Shown here piece by piece: positions 52,130 to 61,453 of a stretch of DNA of 64,000 nucleotides. The first letter of the stretch is position 1. Each line of letters opens with the position of its first letter. Below the pieces are notes generated by a model, which did not search any database, was not told where the DNA came from, and worked only from the letters and a program-made list of their open reading frames with translations. Origin of the DNA: Vibrio stylophorae. GTDB taxonomy: Bacteria; Pseudomonadota; Gammaproteobacteria; Enterobacterales; Vibrionaceae. A program made the position numbers and the translations under genes. The stretch is from NCBI RefSeq assembly GCF_921293875.1, contig NZ_CAKLDI010000001.1, positions 1,146,475-1,210,474 of the forward strand, read 5' to 3'.

Positions 52130-53197
52130 ATGAAAAAAAACTGGGGTGCTTGTTTGCTAGCATTATGCTGGTCAGCAACAAGCGCGGCGCAAATGCCAAT
52201 TTTGAGCATGGACTATCAAAGTAGCCAAGCAAAGGGGATGCGTTTTCATGTCGATGTGAATGATGCAGGCTTGGTTCGTTTTGATGGATTTCAGTTGGTT
52301 AAAGGATTTGGTCATCATCAATATCAATTAACGCCCGCGCAGCGACAAGCCCTTACCAGTTTAATGCAATCGCCTTGGCTTGCGCAGATCCCCAGTGAGC
52401 TGTCTGGCACTGAGCTTTGTAAAAGCTTCAAAGCGGAGATGCCAAGGATTCAGTGGCAAGTGGGGGCTAAAGCCATCGTCCATGATTTAGGTTGCCAAGG
52501 GTTTGCCCAGCAAATGTCTCTGTATACATGGGAGCAGCAAGTCTACCAAGTGTTGGCACTCAATCATTGGGTGGGCAGTGAGCGGCTGCATCAACCGGTG
52601 AATGTTCAGCCGCCAGTGGCGGCCTTTAGTGAATTATTACAGTATCTACAGCAGCAATCTTTTGCGGCGATTTTAGAGCTGAATGTTGGTGCCAATGAAG
52701 CGAAGCTTAAAACGCTCAGTGAAGCCATCGGGCAACCTTTGCCCACCCAGCTAGCGCGATTGCTGGGTTTCAGTAATGGCCAATCACCGACCAGCATGGG
52801 ACTGATGGTGGATGGTTACTATTTACTGAGCACAGAAGAAATCATCTTTGAATACCAAACGCTGAGTAAAATTTACAAGCAATCGGCCAGCTCACGTCAA
52901 ATTTTGGATCGCAGCGGTGCAGTGCTTGATACTTGGTGGCAGCCGCAATGGATTCCTTTTGCTTCCATTGGCAATGGCGACCTGTTGCTGATTGATTTAT
53001 CGCCGGGTGAGCAAGGAGATGTGGGGCAGATTGTTGAATTTATTCATGACGATACAGCGCGGCCATTGCTCGCAAAGGATCTGCAAAGCTACTTTGCACA
53101 GATTAGAGCAGGATTAAAATCTGGTGAATTTGTGCTGACCGAATACGGGGTATTGCGAAAATCGGATGCTGATATGCTGTTAGAATCAGCCCAATAA
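52130..53197 (+). CDS. Exported protein with DUF6438-like region and SMI1/KNR4 domain
   Basis: 355 residues from ATG 52130, with GGGGGTGG upstream; the longer frame to 52007 runs back over the terminator. The signal peptide is MKKNWGACLLALCWSATSAA. The first part (about 20-165) resembles DUF6438, with a strand pair VNDAGLVRFDGFQLVKGFGHHQYQL. The second part (about 180-330) is an SMI1/KNR4 (SUKH) domain: LPTQLARLLGFSNGQSPT, then WIPFASIGNGDLLLIDLSP and GQIVEFIHDD. SUKH proteins are often toxin-immunity proteins in the cytoplasm; export of one is uncommon. The function is unknown. Confidence 0.75.
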   Translation: MKKNWGACLLALCWSATSAAQMPILSMDYQSSQAKGMRFHVDVNDAGLVRFDGFQLVKGFGHHQYQLTPAQRQALTSLMQSPWLAQIPSELSGTELCKSFKAEMPRIQWQVGAKAIVHDLGCQGFAQQMSLYTWEQQVYQVLALNHWVGSERLHQPVNVQPPVAAFSELLQYLQQQSFAAILELNVGANEAKLKTLSEAIGQPLPTQLARLLGFSNGQSPTSMGLMVDGYYLLSTEEIIFEYQTLSKIYKQSASSRQILDRSGAVLDTWWQPQWIPFASIGNGDLLLIDLSPGEQGDVGQIVEFIHDDTARPLLAKDLQSYFAQIRAGLKSGEFVLTEYGVLRKSDADMLLESAQ

Positions 53198-53221
53198 AAA
53201 GCGCCGCAGGGCGCTTTTTTA
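53196..53221. terminator. Rho-independent terminator (bidirectional)
   Basis: AAAAAGCGCC / GGCGCTTTTTT with a 4-nt loop, overlapping the stop codon of the SMI1/KNR4 gene. Confidence 0.85.
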
Positions 53222-53265
53222 TTGTTTATTAATCAGTAATCAGTGCGAGTGCGTATGGCGCACCA

Positions 53266-54735
53266 TTATTGGTCTTGTTGTTTGCGCTGCCCCTTTGGGC
53301 TAGGACGCGAAGTAAGGGTATCTTTATTGTTTGCATGGCGATGCGTTTTATCGCTTTTACGCGCAGAAGGTTTGGATGAGCGCGCTGGACGCGATGACCG
53401 ACGCGGAGGCTGATGCGATGCATTTTCATCCCGAGCCTTTGGCTCTTTGTGTCGCGTGTTGCTCAGGTTTTCTTGTCGCGCATGATCGCTTGAATGCTTC
53501 GCTGCGCTTGCGTCTGGCAGATCTTCATGCGGCGCCGCTGATTCAGCGGATGCATTATCGCGAAGACGTTTTGGCACATAGTTTAGAATTGAAATTGGCA
53601 CAGGTTTTTTCGGCTCAAAGCCTACGATCTCACGACGCTCTAAAAGGTGACCCAGACGTTTTTCAATCATGCATAGGTTCTTAAAGTCATCTTTAGAGAC
53701 CAAAGAAATGGCTTCACCGCGCGCCCCCGCACGAGCCGTACGGCCAATGCGGTGAATATAGTCATCAGCAGGGAAGGGCAGATCATAGTTGACCACGCGC
53801 TCTAGATGCGCAATATCAATCCCGCGTGCCACCACGCCAGTGGCCACAACAAAATTTACTTTGCCCTGCTTAAAGTCTTCAAGAAGCTGCTCACGGGCAG
53901 CTTGGCTGCGACCGCTATGAAATGCTTCTGCATGAATGCCGCGTTTTTCCAGTTGACTGACAAGCTTGGCTGCACCTTGCTTGGTTTTAATAAAAATAAG
54001 CGCTTGTTGCCACTGTTTACTGTGAATTAAGTGGCTAAGTAGCGATGATTTGGCGTCTTTATCAACGCCAACCATCCACTGCTCGATTTTGGGTTTTTGT
54101 CCTTGTGAGCGCAGATCCACTTCCTGTGGCTCAATCATGGCTGTTTTCGCCAGCTCACGCACAGGCGCAGCTAAGGTCGCAGAAAAGAGCAGAGTTTGGC
54201 GCTCATTAGGGAGGCGATCCACAATCCAGTTCAGCGCATCAATAAAGCCCATATCCAGCATGCGATCGGCTTCATCAAGAACCAGATATTTGATCGCGTC
54301 AAAATGCAGCGCACGTTGTTGAAAGAGATCGCGTAAGCGGCCCGGTGTCGCAATCAGAAGGTCTATCCCTTCAATGAGCTTTTGCTTTTGCGGAGCGCTA
54401 TCTACACCGCCATAAACGGCCAATGTTTTCAGTGGTAAATGCAGGCTGTATTCACGGGCTTTTTGCTCTACTTGCAGCGCCAATTCTCGGCTCGGCACAA
54501 GCACCAAAGCGCGCACACGTTTTTTGCCAATGACGCCTTGCGTCGCCATTTTTTCAAGCAATGGCAGAACAAAGCTGGCCGTTTTGCCACTGCCAGTCGG
54601 TGCGAGTGCAATTACATCCTCGCCTTTGATAACCATAGGAATGGTTCGTTTTTGAATCGGCGTTGGTCGATTGTAAGAAAGCGCGTTCAGCGCAAGAATC
54701 AAAGGCTGGCTTAGGCCAAGGGAGGTAAATGACAT
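53266..54735 (-). CDS. DEAD-box ATP-dependent RNA helicase (RhlE-like)
   Basis: 489 residues. Helicase motifs are in order: Q motif (RPTPIQ), I APTGSGKT, Ia VPSRELA, Ib TPGRL, II VLDEADRMLD, III FSATL, IV IFIKTK, V ATGVVARGIDIA and VI HRIGRTARAG. A basic, disordered C-terminal tail of about 110 residues (Arg/Lys/Ser-rich) probably binds RNA. The layout fits the RhlE subgroup. I chose ATG 54735 (MSFTSLGL), preceded by GAGA, over ATG 54762. Confidence 0.92.
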   Translation of the reverse strand: MSFTSLGLSQPLILALNALSYNRPTPIQKRTIPMVIKGEDVIALAPTGSGKTASFVLPLLEKMATQGVIGKKRVRALVLVPSRELALQVEQKAREYSLHLPLKTLAVYGGVDSAPQKQKLIEGIDLLIATPGRLRDLFQQRALHFDAIKYLVLDEADRMLDMGFIDALNWIVDRLPNERQTLLFSATLAAPVRELAKTAMIEPQEVDLRSQGQKPKIEQWMVGVDKDAKSSLLSHLIHSKQWQQALIFIKTKQGAAKLVSQLEKRGIHAEAFHSGRSQAAREQLLEDFKQGKVNFVVATGVVARGIDIAHLERVVNYDLPFPADDYIHRIGRTARAGARGEAISLVSKDDFKNLCMIEKRLGHLLERREIVGFEPKKPVPISILNYVPKRLRDNASAESAAPHEDLPDASAAKHSSDHARQENLSNTRHKEPKARDENASHQPPRRSSRPARSSKPSARKSDKTHRHANNKDTLTSRPSPKGQRKQQDQ

Positions 54736-54866
54736 GGAGATCTCAAACCGTAAAATGGGCAATAAAAAAGCGAAGGGTGAGTCATTTATGGTGATGACTC
54801 TTAGCCATCATCGGTGATGACTTAAGGTCGCTATGGCGCAGTGTATCACGGCTTTTCGCTTCGGTA

Positions 54867-55757
54867 CTATTTCATATAGACCTGCGCATATTGGCGCAGC
54901 ACTTTTCGCAGTACTTTAAGCTCAGGGGTGTGCTCTAAATTGGCGGTGTAATAGAAAGTTAAATCAATATATAGGCGGTTAGCGAGCTCTTTGATTTGCA
55001 GCTGCACCAATTTGCCATGGTCAACATAGGGCTGGGCATGGCTACAACTGAGGATCGCCCAGCCATCGTCTTGCACCAGCGCCAAAAGATGGTCGTGATT
55101 ACTCACAAGGTTGAGATTGGGTGATACCGCAAATAGATCGGGCTGGTTTTTCATATGATTTTCGCTGATCAGCTGGGTTTCCAGTTGTAGCTGAGCCATG
55201 GTGACGCGATCGCTTTGGGTCAGTGGATGGTGCGCGCCGCAATATACCGCCAAAGGGGCTTGCCCTAGGCTCATAAAATCAAGAGGGAGCTGATGCTGAT
55301 TGCGCTGTTGACTTTGCATAATCGCTACCTGATAGTGGCCACTAGCCACTGCCGTTAACGCTTCCTGGCGATTGCGCTGTAACCAATGTAGGCGCAGTTG
55401 CGGATAGCTTTGCCGCATTGCTTGGCTGGTATAGCGAATGAGCTGTTGTGGCACGGCGACATCATGGAAAATTTCAACTTCAACCGGTGGCGTCAGATAA
55501 CAAGTGTTAAGGCTATGATGCAGTTTTTCACTGTGTTTGAGTAAAATTTTTGCCTGCTGATAAAACTGCTCGGCAAGGGGCGTTAGCTTTGCTTTCTTAC
55601 CCTCGATTTCAAAGAGCACAATGGCATAACTCTCTTCCAGAATTTTAATCTGCTCTCGCACTGTGGTGCGGTCTTTGCCGAGAAGACGCGCAGCTTGGCT
55701 ATAACTGCCTGTTTCAGCAGTGGCACAAAATGCGCTGAGGTGCTCATAGGAAAACAT
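54867..55757 (-). CDS. LysR-family transcriptional regulator
   Basis: 296 residues. The N-terminal winged helix (YEHLSAFCATAETGSYSQAARLLGKDRTTVREQIKILEE) is followed by a type-2 periplasmic-binding fold for effector sensing. The gene is divergent from the DUF2860 outer-membrane protein gene, about 200 bp away, which is a likely target. The effector is unknown. Confidence 0.88.
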   Translation of the reverse strand: MFSYEHLSAFCATAETGSYSQAARLLGKDRTTVREQIKILEESYAIVLFEIEGKKAKLTPLAEQFYQQAKILLKHSEKLHHSLNTCYLTPPVEVEIFHDVAVPQQLIRYTSQAMRQSYPQLRLHWLQRNRQEALTAVASGHYQVAIMQSQQRNQHQLPLDFMSLGQAPLAVYCGAHHPLTQSDRVTMAQLQLETQLISENHMKNQPDLFAVSPNLNLVSNHDHLLALVQDDGWAILSCSHAQPYVDHGKLVQLQIKELANRLYIDLTFYYTANLEHTPELKVLRKVLRQYAQVYMK

Positions 55758-55956
55758 AGGCCAAGCTCTCTATTCGGCGGTGAGGTTTATCTTGCCATGC
55801 TTTGGTTTGCGAAAATGCGCACTGGCTCATGGCGATCGTGATTGCTGATTGCAATATCGCGCTGACCGCGTGAAGGCTTGGTGAAATGGGTGATAATTTC
55901 GATCTGTCGATTAGACTGAAATAAAGTCATAAAAATCTGATGAAGGTTGTTTTGAA

Positions 55957-56919
55957 ATGGAATTCAAATCGAGTTATCTAAAATGGGTGGTATTGGGTTT
56001 ACAGGGCTTCGTCATGAGCGGTGTACAAGCTGCAGAGTCGCGCTGGCAAGGTGAGCTTTCTTTCAATGTGGGTTATATCTCTGTGAAAGATAATCTCAGT
56101 ACCAAAACCGACCAATCTATTGCGAATTACGCTGCGCCCAATGACCATGATGGGATCGATTTTGCGGGGGGATTAGGGCAAATCAGTTACCGTTTAGATG
56201 ATGACAATCGGCATCGCCTTTATTTCGGAACCTCGCGTGCGGATATTGCCATAGGCACCTTGGCGCTTGAGCTTGGCTATCAGTGGCAACAAGACTGGGC
56301 GCTCGTTGATATCTCCTTCCTGCCGACAGTGCTGTCTCAAGAAGCTTGGCAAAATCCCTATCTGCTCAATCAAAATCGTCAAGAAACGGATCAGAAGGGA
56401 CATGCTTTTCGGTTGCAGCTCAAAAATATCGGCGATTCTCGTTTGAGCCTTGAGCTTGGCTATGGCGATACAGAGATTGAAGATGAAGGCATTATGCAGC
56501 CGAGTCTTCATCGCTCCGGTGATGCTTGGCTTGTGCGCGGGCAATATATGCAACCCTTGAGTCGCAGCAACGGACTGATTAGCGCGCTGGCTTGGCTGAA
56601 TTATGACGCCCAAGGGCAAGCTGCCAGTTATCAGCGATACGAACTGCGCATGACCTATTTTCATCATATCAATCAGCACCAATTTGCTCTCACGGGCGCC
56701 TATGGCTTTCAGGATTATGATGCGGTGCATCCCATCTTTTTGAAAACCCGTGAGCAGCAGGATGGGCGTTTATTTTTAGCCTATGAATATCAAAATCTGT
56801 GGGGTGTAGATGCGCTCTCAGCCAATTTATTGCTGGGATATCAATTGGGCAATGCCAATCTCGACTTTTATGATAACGAGCAGATATTTACATCAATAGG
56901 TTTGGGCTGGCAGTTTTAA
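55957..56919 (+). CDS. DUF2860 outer-membrane beta-barrel protein
   Basis: 320 residues. A signal peptide ends near VQAAES, followed by alternating amphipathic strands with a terminal aromatic (FTSIGLGWQF), the usual end of an outer-membrane barrel. The ISVKDNLSTKTDQSIANY region and overall length match DUF2860 proteins of vibrios. It probably acts as a channel or adhesin-like barrel; the substrate is unknown. The LysR gene beside it may control it. Confidence 0.82.
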   Translation: MEFKSSYLKWVVLGLQGFVMSGVQAAESRWQGELSFNVGYISVKDNLSTKTDQSIANYAAPNDHDGIDFAGGLGQISYRLDDDNRHRLYFGTSRADIAIGTLALELGYQWQQDWALVDISFLPTVLSQEAWQNPYLLNQNRQETDQKGHAFRLQLKNIGDSRLSLELGYGDTEIEDEGIMQPSLHRSGDAWLVRGQYMQPLSRSNGLISALAWLNYDAQGQAASYQRYELRMTYFHHINQHQFALTGAYGFQDYDAVHPIFLKTREQQDGRLFLAYEYQNLWGVDALSANLLLGYQLGNANLDFYDNEQIFTSIGLGWQF

Positions 56920-56922
56920 TAG

Positions 56923-57495
56923 GTGCTTCAGTGCTGTAGCACTCTACAAGGAATTAACATTGAGTATTTTACCAAGTCTAATAGCCCAAATGATTTATTG
57001 TTGAAATTGTGCCGTGAATCTTTGAGTGTTTATGCCTCAAAAAATGAGCAAGAAGTAGTTGATTGCTTTTTTAACTTTTGTGTTACGGCTCATTCCCTGA
57101 GAGATTGGTGCATTAAAGTATCATCAGCAACCTCTCAAGACTTCCATGATTACTGTAATACATTTGACACTTTGGAAATGTGTCGTGATATTGCGAATTC
57201 TAGTAAGCATTTTGGCTTAGATGGCAGTCGAGCATCGACTGTATCTGAAATTGATGAAAAAGAGCTTAAATACGTTCCTTTCGGTACAAATGACTCTGAG
57301 GGCGGCGTGATAAAGCCCAGCTTGGAAATAGTTACCGATGAGGGTCAAATAGTTAATCTAAAAGATTTTCTAAACGATACCGTAGAATCATGGGTGAAAG
57401 TATTTGATCGATTTAGCATTCAGCGAGATCAGAAATTTACTTATACAGGATCATTGGAAGTGCAAGTCGAAGACTATGTTATTTCTCTTATCTAA
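56923..57495 (+). CDS. AT-rich hypothetical gene, unusual start
   Basis: Up to 190 residues with no recognised family. It is helical in the first half (NDLLLKLCRESLSVYASKNEQEVVDCFFNFC, then LRDWCIKVSS and CRDIANSSKHFGL). The codon use and A+T content differ from its neighbours. The only standard start is GTG 56923, four bases after the DUF2860 stop and without a ribosome-binding site. AAGGA at 56949-56953 points instead to the ATT at about 56961, which would start the protein at IEYFTKSNSPN. An imperfect palindrome follows. It looks like a single-gene insertion. Confidence 0.65.
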   Translation: MLQCCSTLQGINIEYFTKSNSPNDLLLKLCRESLSVYASKNEQEVVDCFFNFCVTAHSLRDWCIKVSSATSQDFHDYCNTFDTLEMCRDIANSSKHFGLDGSRASTVSEIDEKELKYVPFGTNDSEGGVIKPSLEIVTDEGQIVNLKDFLNDTVESWVKVFDRFSIQRDQKFTYTGSLEVQVEDYVISLI

Positions 57496-57516
57496 GTTCG
57501 TAGTGCTAGTAAGTCC

Positions 57517-57568
57517 TTAAGAGACTAAAACAGCAGGCTGTTCGCTTCACACCATTTTAGTCCCTTAA
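57517..57568. repeat. Imperfect palindrome downstream of the AT-rich gene
   Basis: TTAAGAGACTAAAA (57517-57530) and TTTTAGTCCCTTAA (57555-57568) pair over 13 of 14 positions across a 24-nt loop. The loop itself has CAG/CTG pairing. It could be a terminator or a recombination-site remnant. Confidence 0.6.
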
Positions 57569-57597
57569 TGAGGAGTTAACTGATAGGTATAGGCAAT

Positions 57598-57625
57598 AAA
57601 AAAGAGGGCGCATGGCCCTCTTTTT
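57598..57625. terminator. Rho-independent terminator (bidirectional)
   Basis: AAAAAAGAGGGC / GCCCTCTTTTT with a 5-nt loop, just beyond the 3' end of the peptide transporter gene. Confidence 0.85.
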
Positions 57626-57646
57626 CTCTATGTGAGACGTTCAGAA

Positions 57647-59041
57647 TTAAGCGAGTTGCTCGTGCTCAATTGCCGCATCTTCATCTGGCTGCTCAACCGC
57701 ACTTTCTGCGCCGTGCATCCAGTAAATCAATTTATCGCTCAACAGCCATAGAATCAGTGCTGATACTGTTGCTGTGATCGCAATACCACCGAAGATAGAC
57801 ATTGCGCCAAAGCTACCAACGTGTGAGCCAATATAGCCCGCAACATAGTTTGCAACAGCGTTAAAGCCAAACCATACACCCATCATCAATGATGCAAGGC
57901 GAAGTGGTGCCAATTTGGTGATCATAGACAGACCGATTGGTGACAAGCAAAGCTCACCCAAAGTATGGAAGAAGAACGCGCCAACCAACCACATCATTGA
58001 GGTTTTCACTGTGGTGTCACCACCTTGCTCAAGCACGGCACCAATCATACAAAGGAAACCAAGAGCCAAGAACACAAGCGCCATTGCAAATTTAATTGGC
58101 GAGTTTGGTTCGCGAGGGCCCAATTTCACCCAAAATGCAGCAAGTACAGGTGCAAGCACAATGATGAAGAATGGGTTCAATGATTGGAACCACGCCGCAG
58201 GCACTTCAAAGCTACCAATCATACGATCGGTGTAGTGCTGGGTGTAGACGTTCATCAAGCCGCCTGCTTGTTCAAAGCCAGCCCAGAAGACCACGACGAA
58301 AAGACCCATGATCAAAATCACTTTGAGGCGATCGAACTCTTCTTTGGTGAGCGGTGCTTTACGACCTTTGCTATCTTGGTTTTTCTTCAGTTTTGCCGCA
58401 GGGACAGTACCGATGTTACCCAATAGATTTTTAGCAAATGTTAGCTGAATTAGCATGCTGAGTAGCATACCAATACCCGCAGCCAAGAAGCCTGCTTTCC
58501 AGCCATAGCTGTTGGTTGCAGAGCCTGACACGATACCCGCCATAAATGAGCCAATGTTAATACCCATATAGAAGATGGTGAAAGCACCATCACGGCGTTT
58601 GTCGCCTTGGTCATAGAGATCACCCACCATGGTTGAGATGTTTGGTTTAAACATCCCGTTACCGATGATCAGGACAATCAGACCTAGATAAAGCGCATGT
58701 TCTGGTGATAGGCCAAGCCAGCCATTTGGCAGTGCGAGGGTAAATTGGCCTAGCGCCATTAAAAAGCCACCAATCAAAATGGATGTGCGCTGGCAAATGT
58801 AGTTATCTGATAACCAACCACCGATGAGTGGGGTTACATAAACAAGACCGGTATAGATACCGTAGAGTTGCAGTGCATCTTGCTCAGTCCAACCAAGGCC
58901 ACCGTTCATAGTGGTATCAGTTAAAAATAGAACCAAAATGGCACGCATTGCGTAGTAGGAGAATCGCTCCCAAAGTTCAGTCCCAAACAGCAGGAACAAG
59001 CCGCGAGGATGACCGAACATCTCTTTGTGTGTGTTTGTCAT
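57647..59041 (-). CDS. POT/PTR-family proton-coupled peptide transporter
   Basis: 464 residues with fourteen or so transmembrane segments. The POT proton-coupling motif is FGTELWERFSYYAMRA (ExxERFxYY, about residues 21-36), with the second signature GNGMFKPNIS. These symporters import di- and tripeptides. The C-terminus is acidic. The start ATG 59041 has only a weak site. It is divergent from the siderophore importer. Confidence 0.9.
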   Translation of the reverse strand: MTNTHKEMFGHPRGLFLLFGTELWERFSYYAMRAILVLFLTDTTMNGGLGWTEQDALQLYGIYTGLVYVTPLIGGWLSDNYICQRTSILIGGFLMALGQFTLALPNGWLGLSPEHALYLGLIVLIIGNGMFKPNISTMVGDLYDQGDKRRDGAFTIFYMGINIGSFMAGIVSGSATNSYGWKAGFLAAGIGMLLSMLIQLTFAKNLLGNIGTVPAAKLKKNQDSKGRKAPLTKEEFDRLKVILIMGLFVVVFWAGFEQAGGLMNVYTQHYTDRMIGSFEVPAAWFQSLNPFFIIVLAPVLAAFWVKLGPREPNSPIKFAMALVFLALGFLCMIGAVLEQGGDTTVKTSMMWLVGAFFFHTLGELCLSPIGLSMITKLAPLRLASLMMGVWFGFNAVANYVAGYIGSHVGSFGAMSIFGGIAITATVSALILWLLSDKLIYWMHGAESAVEQPDEDAAIEHEQLA

Positions 59042-59531
59042 AAATATTACTAATCTTTGGAATTATAGAATTTAATGCGACTCTATATATACGCTCCAGA
59101 TGACCATGCTGCAAATGTGGCATATGGTGAATTTCCGCGCGAAACTCCTAAGTGAATGATTTATCAATATTTGTGCGCATAATTAACAAAAGTTGAATAT
59201 CCTGATAATTCATCGAAAATAGGTTATTTTGTCGTGAATGCGATCTCATCGGTAATATATTCTTAATTTGAGCGATAAATCCAGTTGAATGCACTAAAAA
59301 TCACATTATTTCGCCATGTTTTAAAAGGTAACTAAATGTAACATCGCTCTTTTGGCATTTATTGCTTGATATTCGAAATAAATGCGAAATTTCTTATCTG
59401 TATCCACTGTGTTTTCCGCTTTTTCCTTGATTATTTATCGTTGTTTGATATTTTTCATGCAAATAAAAATGGTTCGCATTCGCATGATTTATTTAGTGAT
59501 TGCCATTAGGGAATAAAGAAGGAAGTTGCAC
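59042..59531. other. Divergent promoter region, POT gene and siderophore operon
   Basis: 490 bp, strongly AT-rich. Candidate sites are a CRP-like element CGTGA-ATGCGA-TCTCA at 59233-59248 and a Fur-like element near 59468-59490. No gene seen. Confidence 0.45.
59468..59490. promoter_or_regulatory. Possible Fur box upstream of the siderophore importer
   Basis: Read on the minus strand, AATCATGCGAATGCGAACCATT has the repeated GCGAAT/GATAAT-like hexamers of vibrio Fur boxes, with only moderate agreement to the consensus. Its position 40-60 bp before the start codon and the function of the operon support it. Confidence 0.4.
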
Positions 59532-60497
59532 ATGACAAAACAACAGAATTGGTGGGTCACCCTAGGGTTGCTACTCGTATTGGGTTGGACGCCTTGGGCG
59601 AAAGGCGCAACCTACACCCATGCTCTGGGTGAGACACATTTGGATAAAACGCCGCAGCGCATCGTGGTGCTAGGATTTGCTTCCTTAGATCTATTGCAAC
59701 GCTTGGCTATTAAGCCTGTCGGGGTAACACAAACCCTATTACCCGAATATCTTGCCTCTTTTGCTGACGCGTCTTATGTCCATGCAGGCAGTTTGAGTGA
59801 GCCAGATTTTGAGACCATTTTTGAATTAGCACCGGACTTAATCATTATTGAAGGCCGAATGGCAGGTGCTTACCAAGATTTAAGTCAAATTGCCCCCACC
59901 TATATTTTTATGCCGGATGCGCAAAATTATTGGTCTTCCGTACAGCAAGGCTGGCGTGATATCGGCGCCATGCTGAATAAAAGCACGGAGGTTGAACGCT
60001 TGATTGACTCAGTACAGCAGCAAATGAGCACGCTGCAAGCAAAAGTAAAAGCGCAACCACTTTCAACTTTGATGGTGATGAACAATGGCAACAAAATTGC
60101 GATGTTTGGTCCCAATAGTCGCTTTGGTTTGATCTATCGCGAGCTTGGTTTTCCATCAGTCAGTCATGACACATCTGCTAATGGTCCGCATGGCCACTTA
60201 ATCTCCTTTGAATATATCGCGCAGCAAGCGCCGCAAATTTTGTTTGTGATGGATCGCGAGCAGGCTATTGGGCGTGCGCAGGGGATGGCTAAAAAGCAGT
60301 TTGATAATCCATTGATGGCTAAGACGCCAGCGGCGCAATTCCATCGACTAATCTTTCTTAACCCATCGGTTTGGTACCTTGCCACCGGCGGCGTGACTGC
60401 CACTGAATTGATGTTGGCTGATCTCAATCAGGCATTTATAGCGCCGCAAGTTGCGCTGACGCAGTCAAAACAAGCAATGCATTCGCAGTCGCGATAA
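59532..60497 (+). CDS. vctP: Siderophore ABC transporter substrate-binding protein (VctP-like)
   Basis: 321 residues. The signal peptide ends near AKGATY. The class III binding fold shows ETHLDKTPQRIVVLGFASLDLLQRLAI at the start, the helix-loop PDLIIIEGRMAG, and FGLIYRELGFPSV typical of catecholate-siderophore binding proteins (FatB/CeuE/VctP). ATG 59532 follows AGGAAG at six bases. The gene order P-D-G-C matches the V. cholerae vctPDGC catechol-siderophore importer; the exact siderophore is not provable here. Confidence 0.8.
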   Translation: MTKQQNWWVTLGLLLVLGWTPWAKGATYTHALGETHLDKTPQRIVVLGFASLDLLQRLAIKPVGVTQTLLPEYLASFADASYVHAGSLSEPDFETIFELAPDLIIIEGRMAGAYQDLSQIAPTYIFMPDAQNYWSSVQQGWRDIGAMLNKSTEVERLIDSVQQQMSTLQAKVKAQPLSTLMVMNNGNKIAMFGPNSRFGLIYRELGFPSVSHDTSANGPHGHLISFEYIAQQAPQILFVMDREQAIGRAQGMAKKQFDNPLMAKTPAAQFHRLIFLNPSVWYLATGGVTATELMLADLNQAFIAPQVALTQSKQAMHSQSR

Positions 60498-60514
60498 GAT
60501 GAGGGTTATATTTT

Positions 60515-61453
60515 TTGCAGCCGCGGTTTTTTTTGCTTATTGCGGCGGGTTCATTGTTTGTCGGGGTGGCAAGCGTCAGCCCCTTGGATCTTTTGCAGGA
60601 TAATAGCCAAGCATGGTCGATCTTTTGGGTAAGCCGCTTGCCGCGTTTGCTGGCCATCATTTTTGCCGGTGCAGGATTGAGCATTGCAGGGCTGTTGATG
60701 CAGCAAATTGTGCAAAATCGCTTTGCTGCGCCTTCAACTACGGGAACCATTGATTGTGCCATGCTCGGATATATTTTGAGTTTGGCGTTTTTCTCGCACT
60801 GGGGGCGCTGGTCGCAAATGCTGCTGATTTTCGCCTGCGCCATGGGGGGAACTTTGCTCTTTGTTCGCTTTATTGCGCGCCTGCCGTTGAAAAACACCGT
60901 GATGATCCCACTGATTGGCATTATGTATGGCAATGTGGTGGGGGCGCTGACCACCTTTTTCGCCTATGAATATGACTTAATGCAGACGCTTGCGGCATGG
61001 AAAGTCGCCAATTTTGCATCTGTGCTTCAGGGCAATTATGAGCTTCTGTTTATTGCACTTCCTGTCGCTGTGGTGGCTTATCTTTTTGCCTTTCAATTGA
61101 ATGCCGCGAGTATGGGAGAGAGCTTTGCGAAAAACATTGGCCTTCACTATTCGCAGATCCTGCTGATTGGCGTCACGCTGGTTGCCATCTTATCTGCCAG
61201 TGTGGTGATGATTGTTGGGGTGATCCCGTTTTTAGGCTTAATTGTCCCTAATTTGGTATCGCTACTTAGCGGTGACAACCTGCGTAAGAACCTACCTTGG
61301 ACGGCCTATTGGGGCGCGCTATTGGTTTTAATGTGTGACCTATTAGGGCGGATATTGATTTTCCCCTATGAGGTGCCCATTGCCATGGTGATGAGTGTCT
61401 TTGGCGGCGCTATCTTTATTTCCTTGATCTTAAAGGAGCGACGTCATGGCTAA
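60515..61453 (+). CDS. vctD: Siderophore ABC transporter permease 1 (VctD-like)
   Basis: 312 residues in the frame starting at TTG 60515, with eight to nine transmembrane segments. FecCD motifs are visible: RLPRLLAIIFAGAGLSIAGLLMQ and GVIPFLGLIVPNLV. A GAGGG element sits about nine bases before TTG. A second possibility is that translation starts at ATG 60499 (MRVIFFAAAV), only two bases after the vctP stop, and that a T8 run at 60527-60534 shifts the frame; with seven Ts the two frames join. Confidence 0.82.
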   Translation: MQPRFFLLIAAGSLFVGVASVSPLDLLQDNSQAWSIFWVSRLPRLLAIIFAGAGLSIAGLLMQQIVQNRFAAPSTTGTIDCAMLGYILSLAFFSHWGRWSQMLLIFACAMGGTLLFVRFIARLPLKNTVMIPLIGIMYGNVVGALTTFFAYEYDLMQTLAAWKVANFASVLQGNYELLFIALPVAVVAYLFAFQLNAASMGESFAKNIGLHYSQILLIGVTLVAILSASVVMIVGVIPFLGLIVPNLVSLLSGDNLRKNLPWTAYWGALLVLMCDLLGRILIFPYEVPIAMVMSVFGGAIFISLILKERRHG

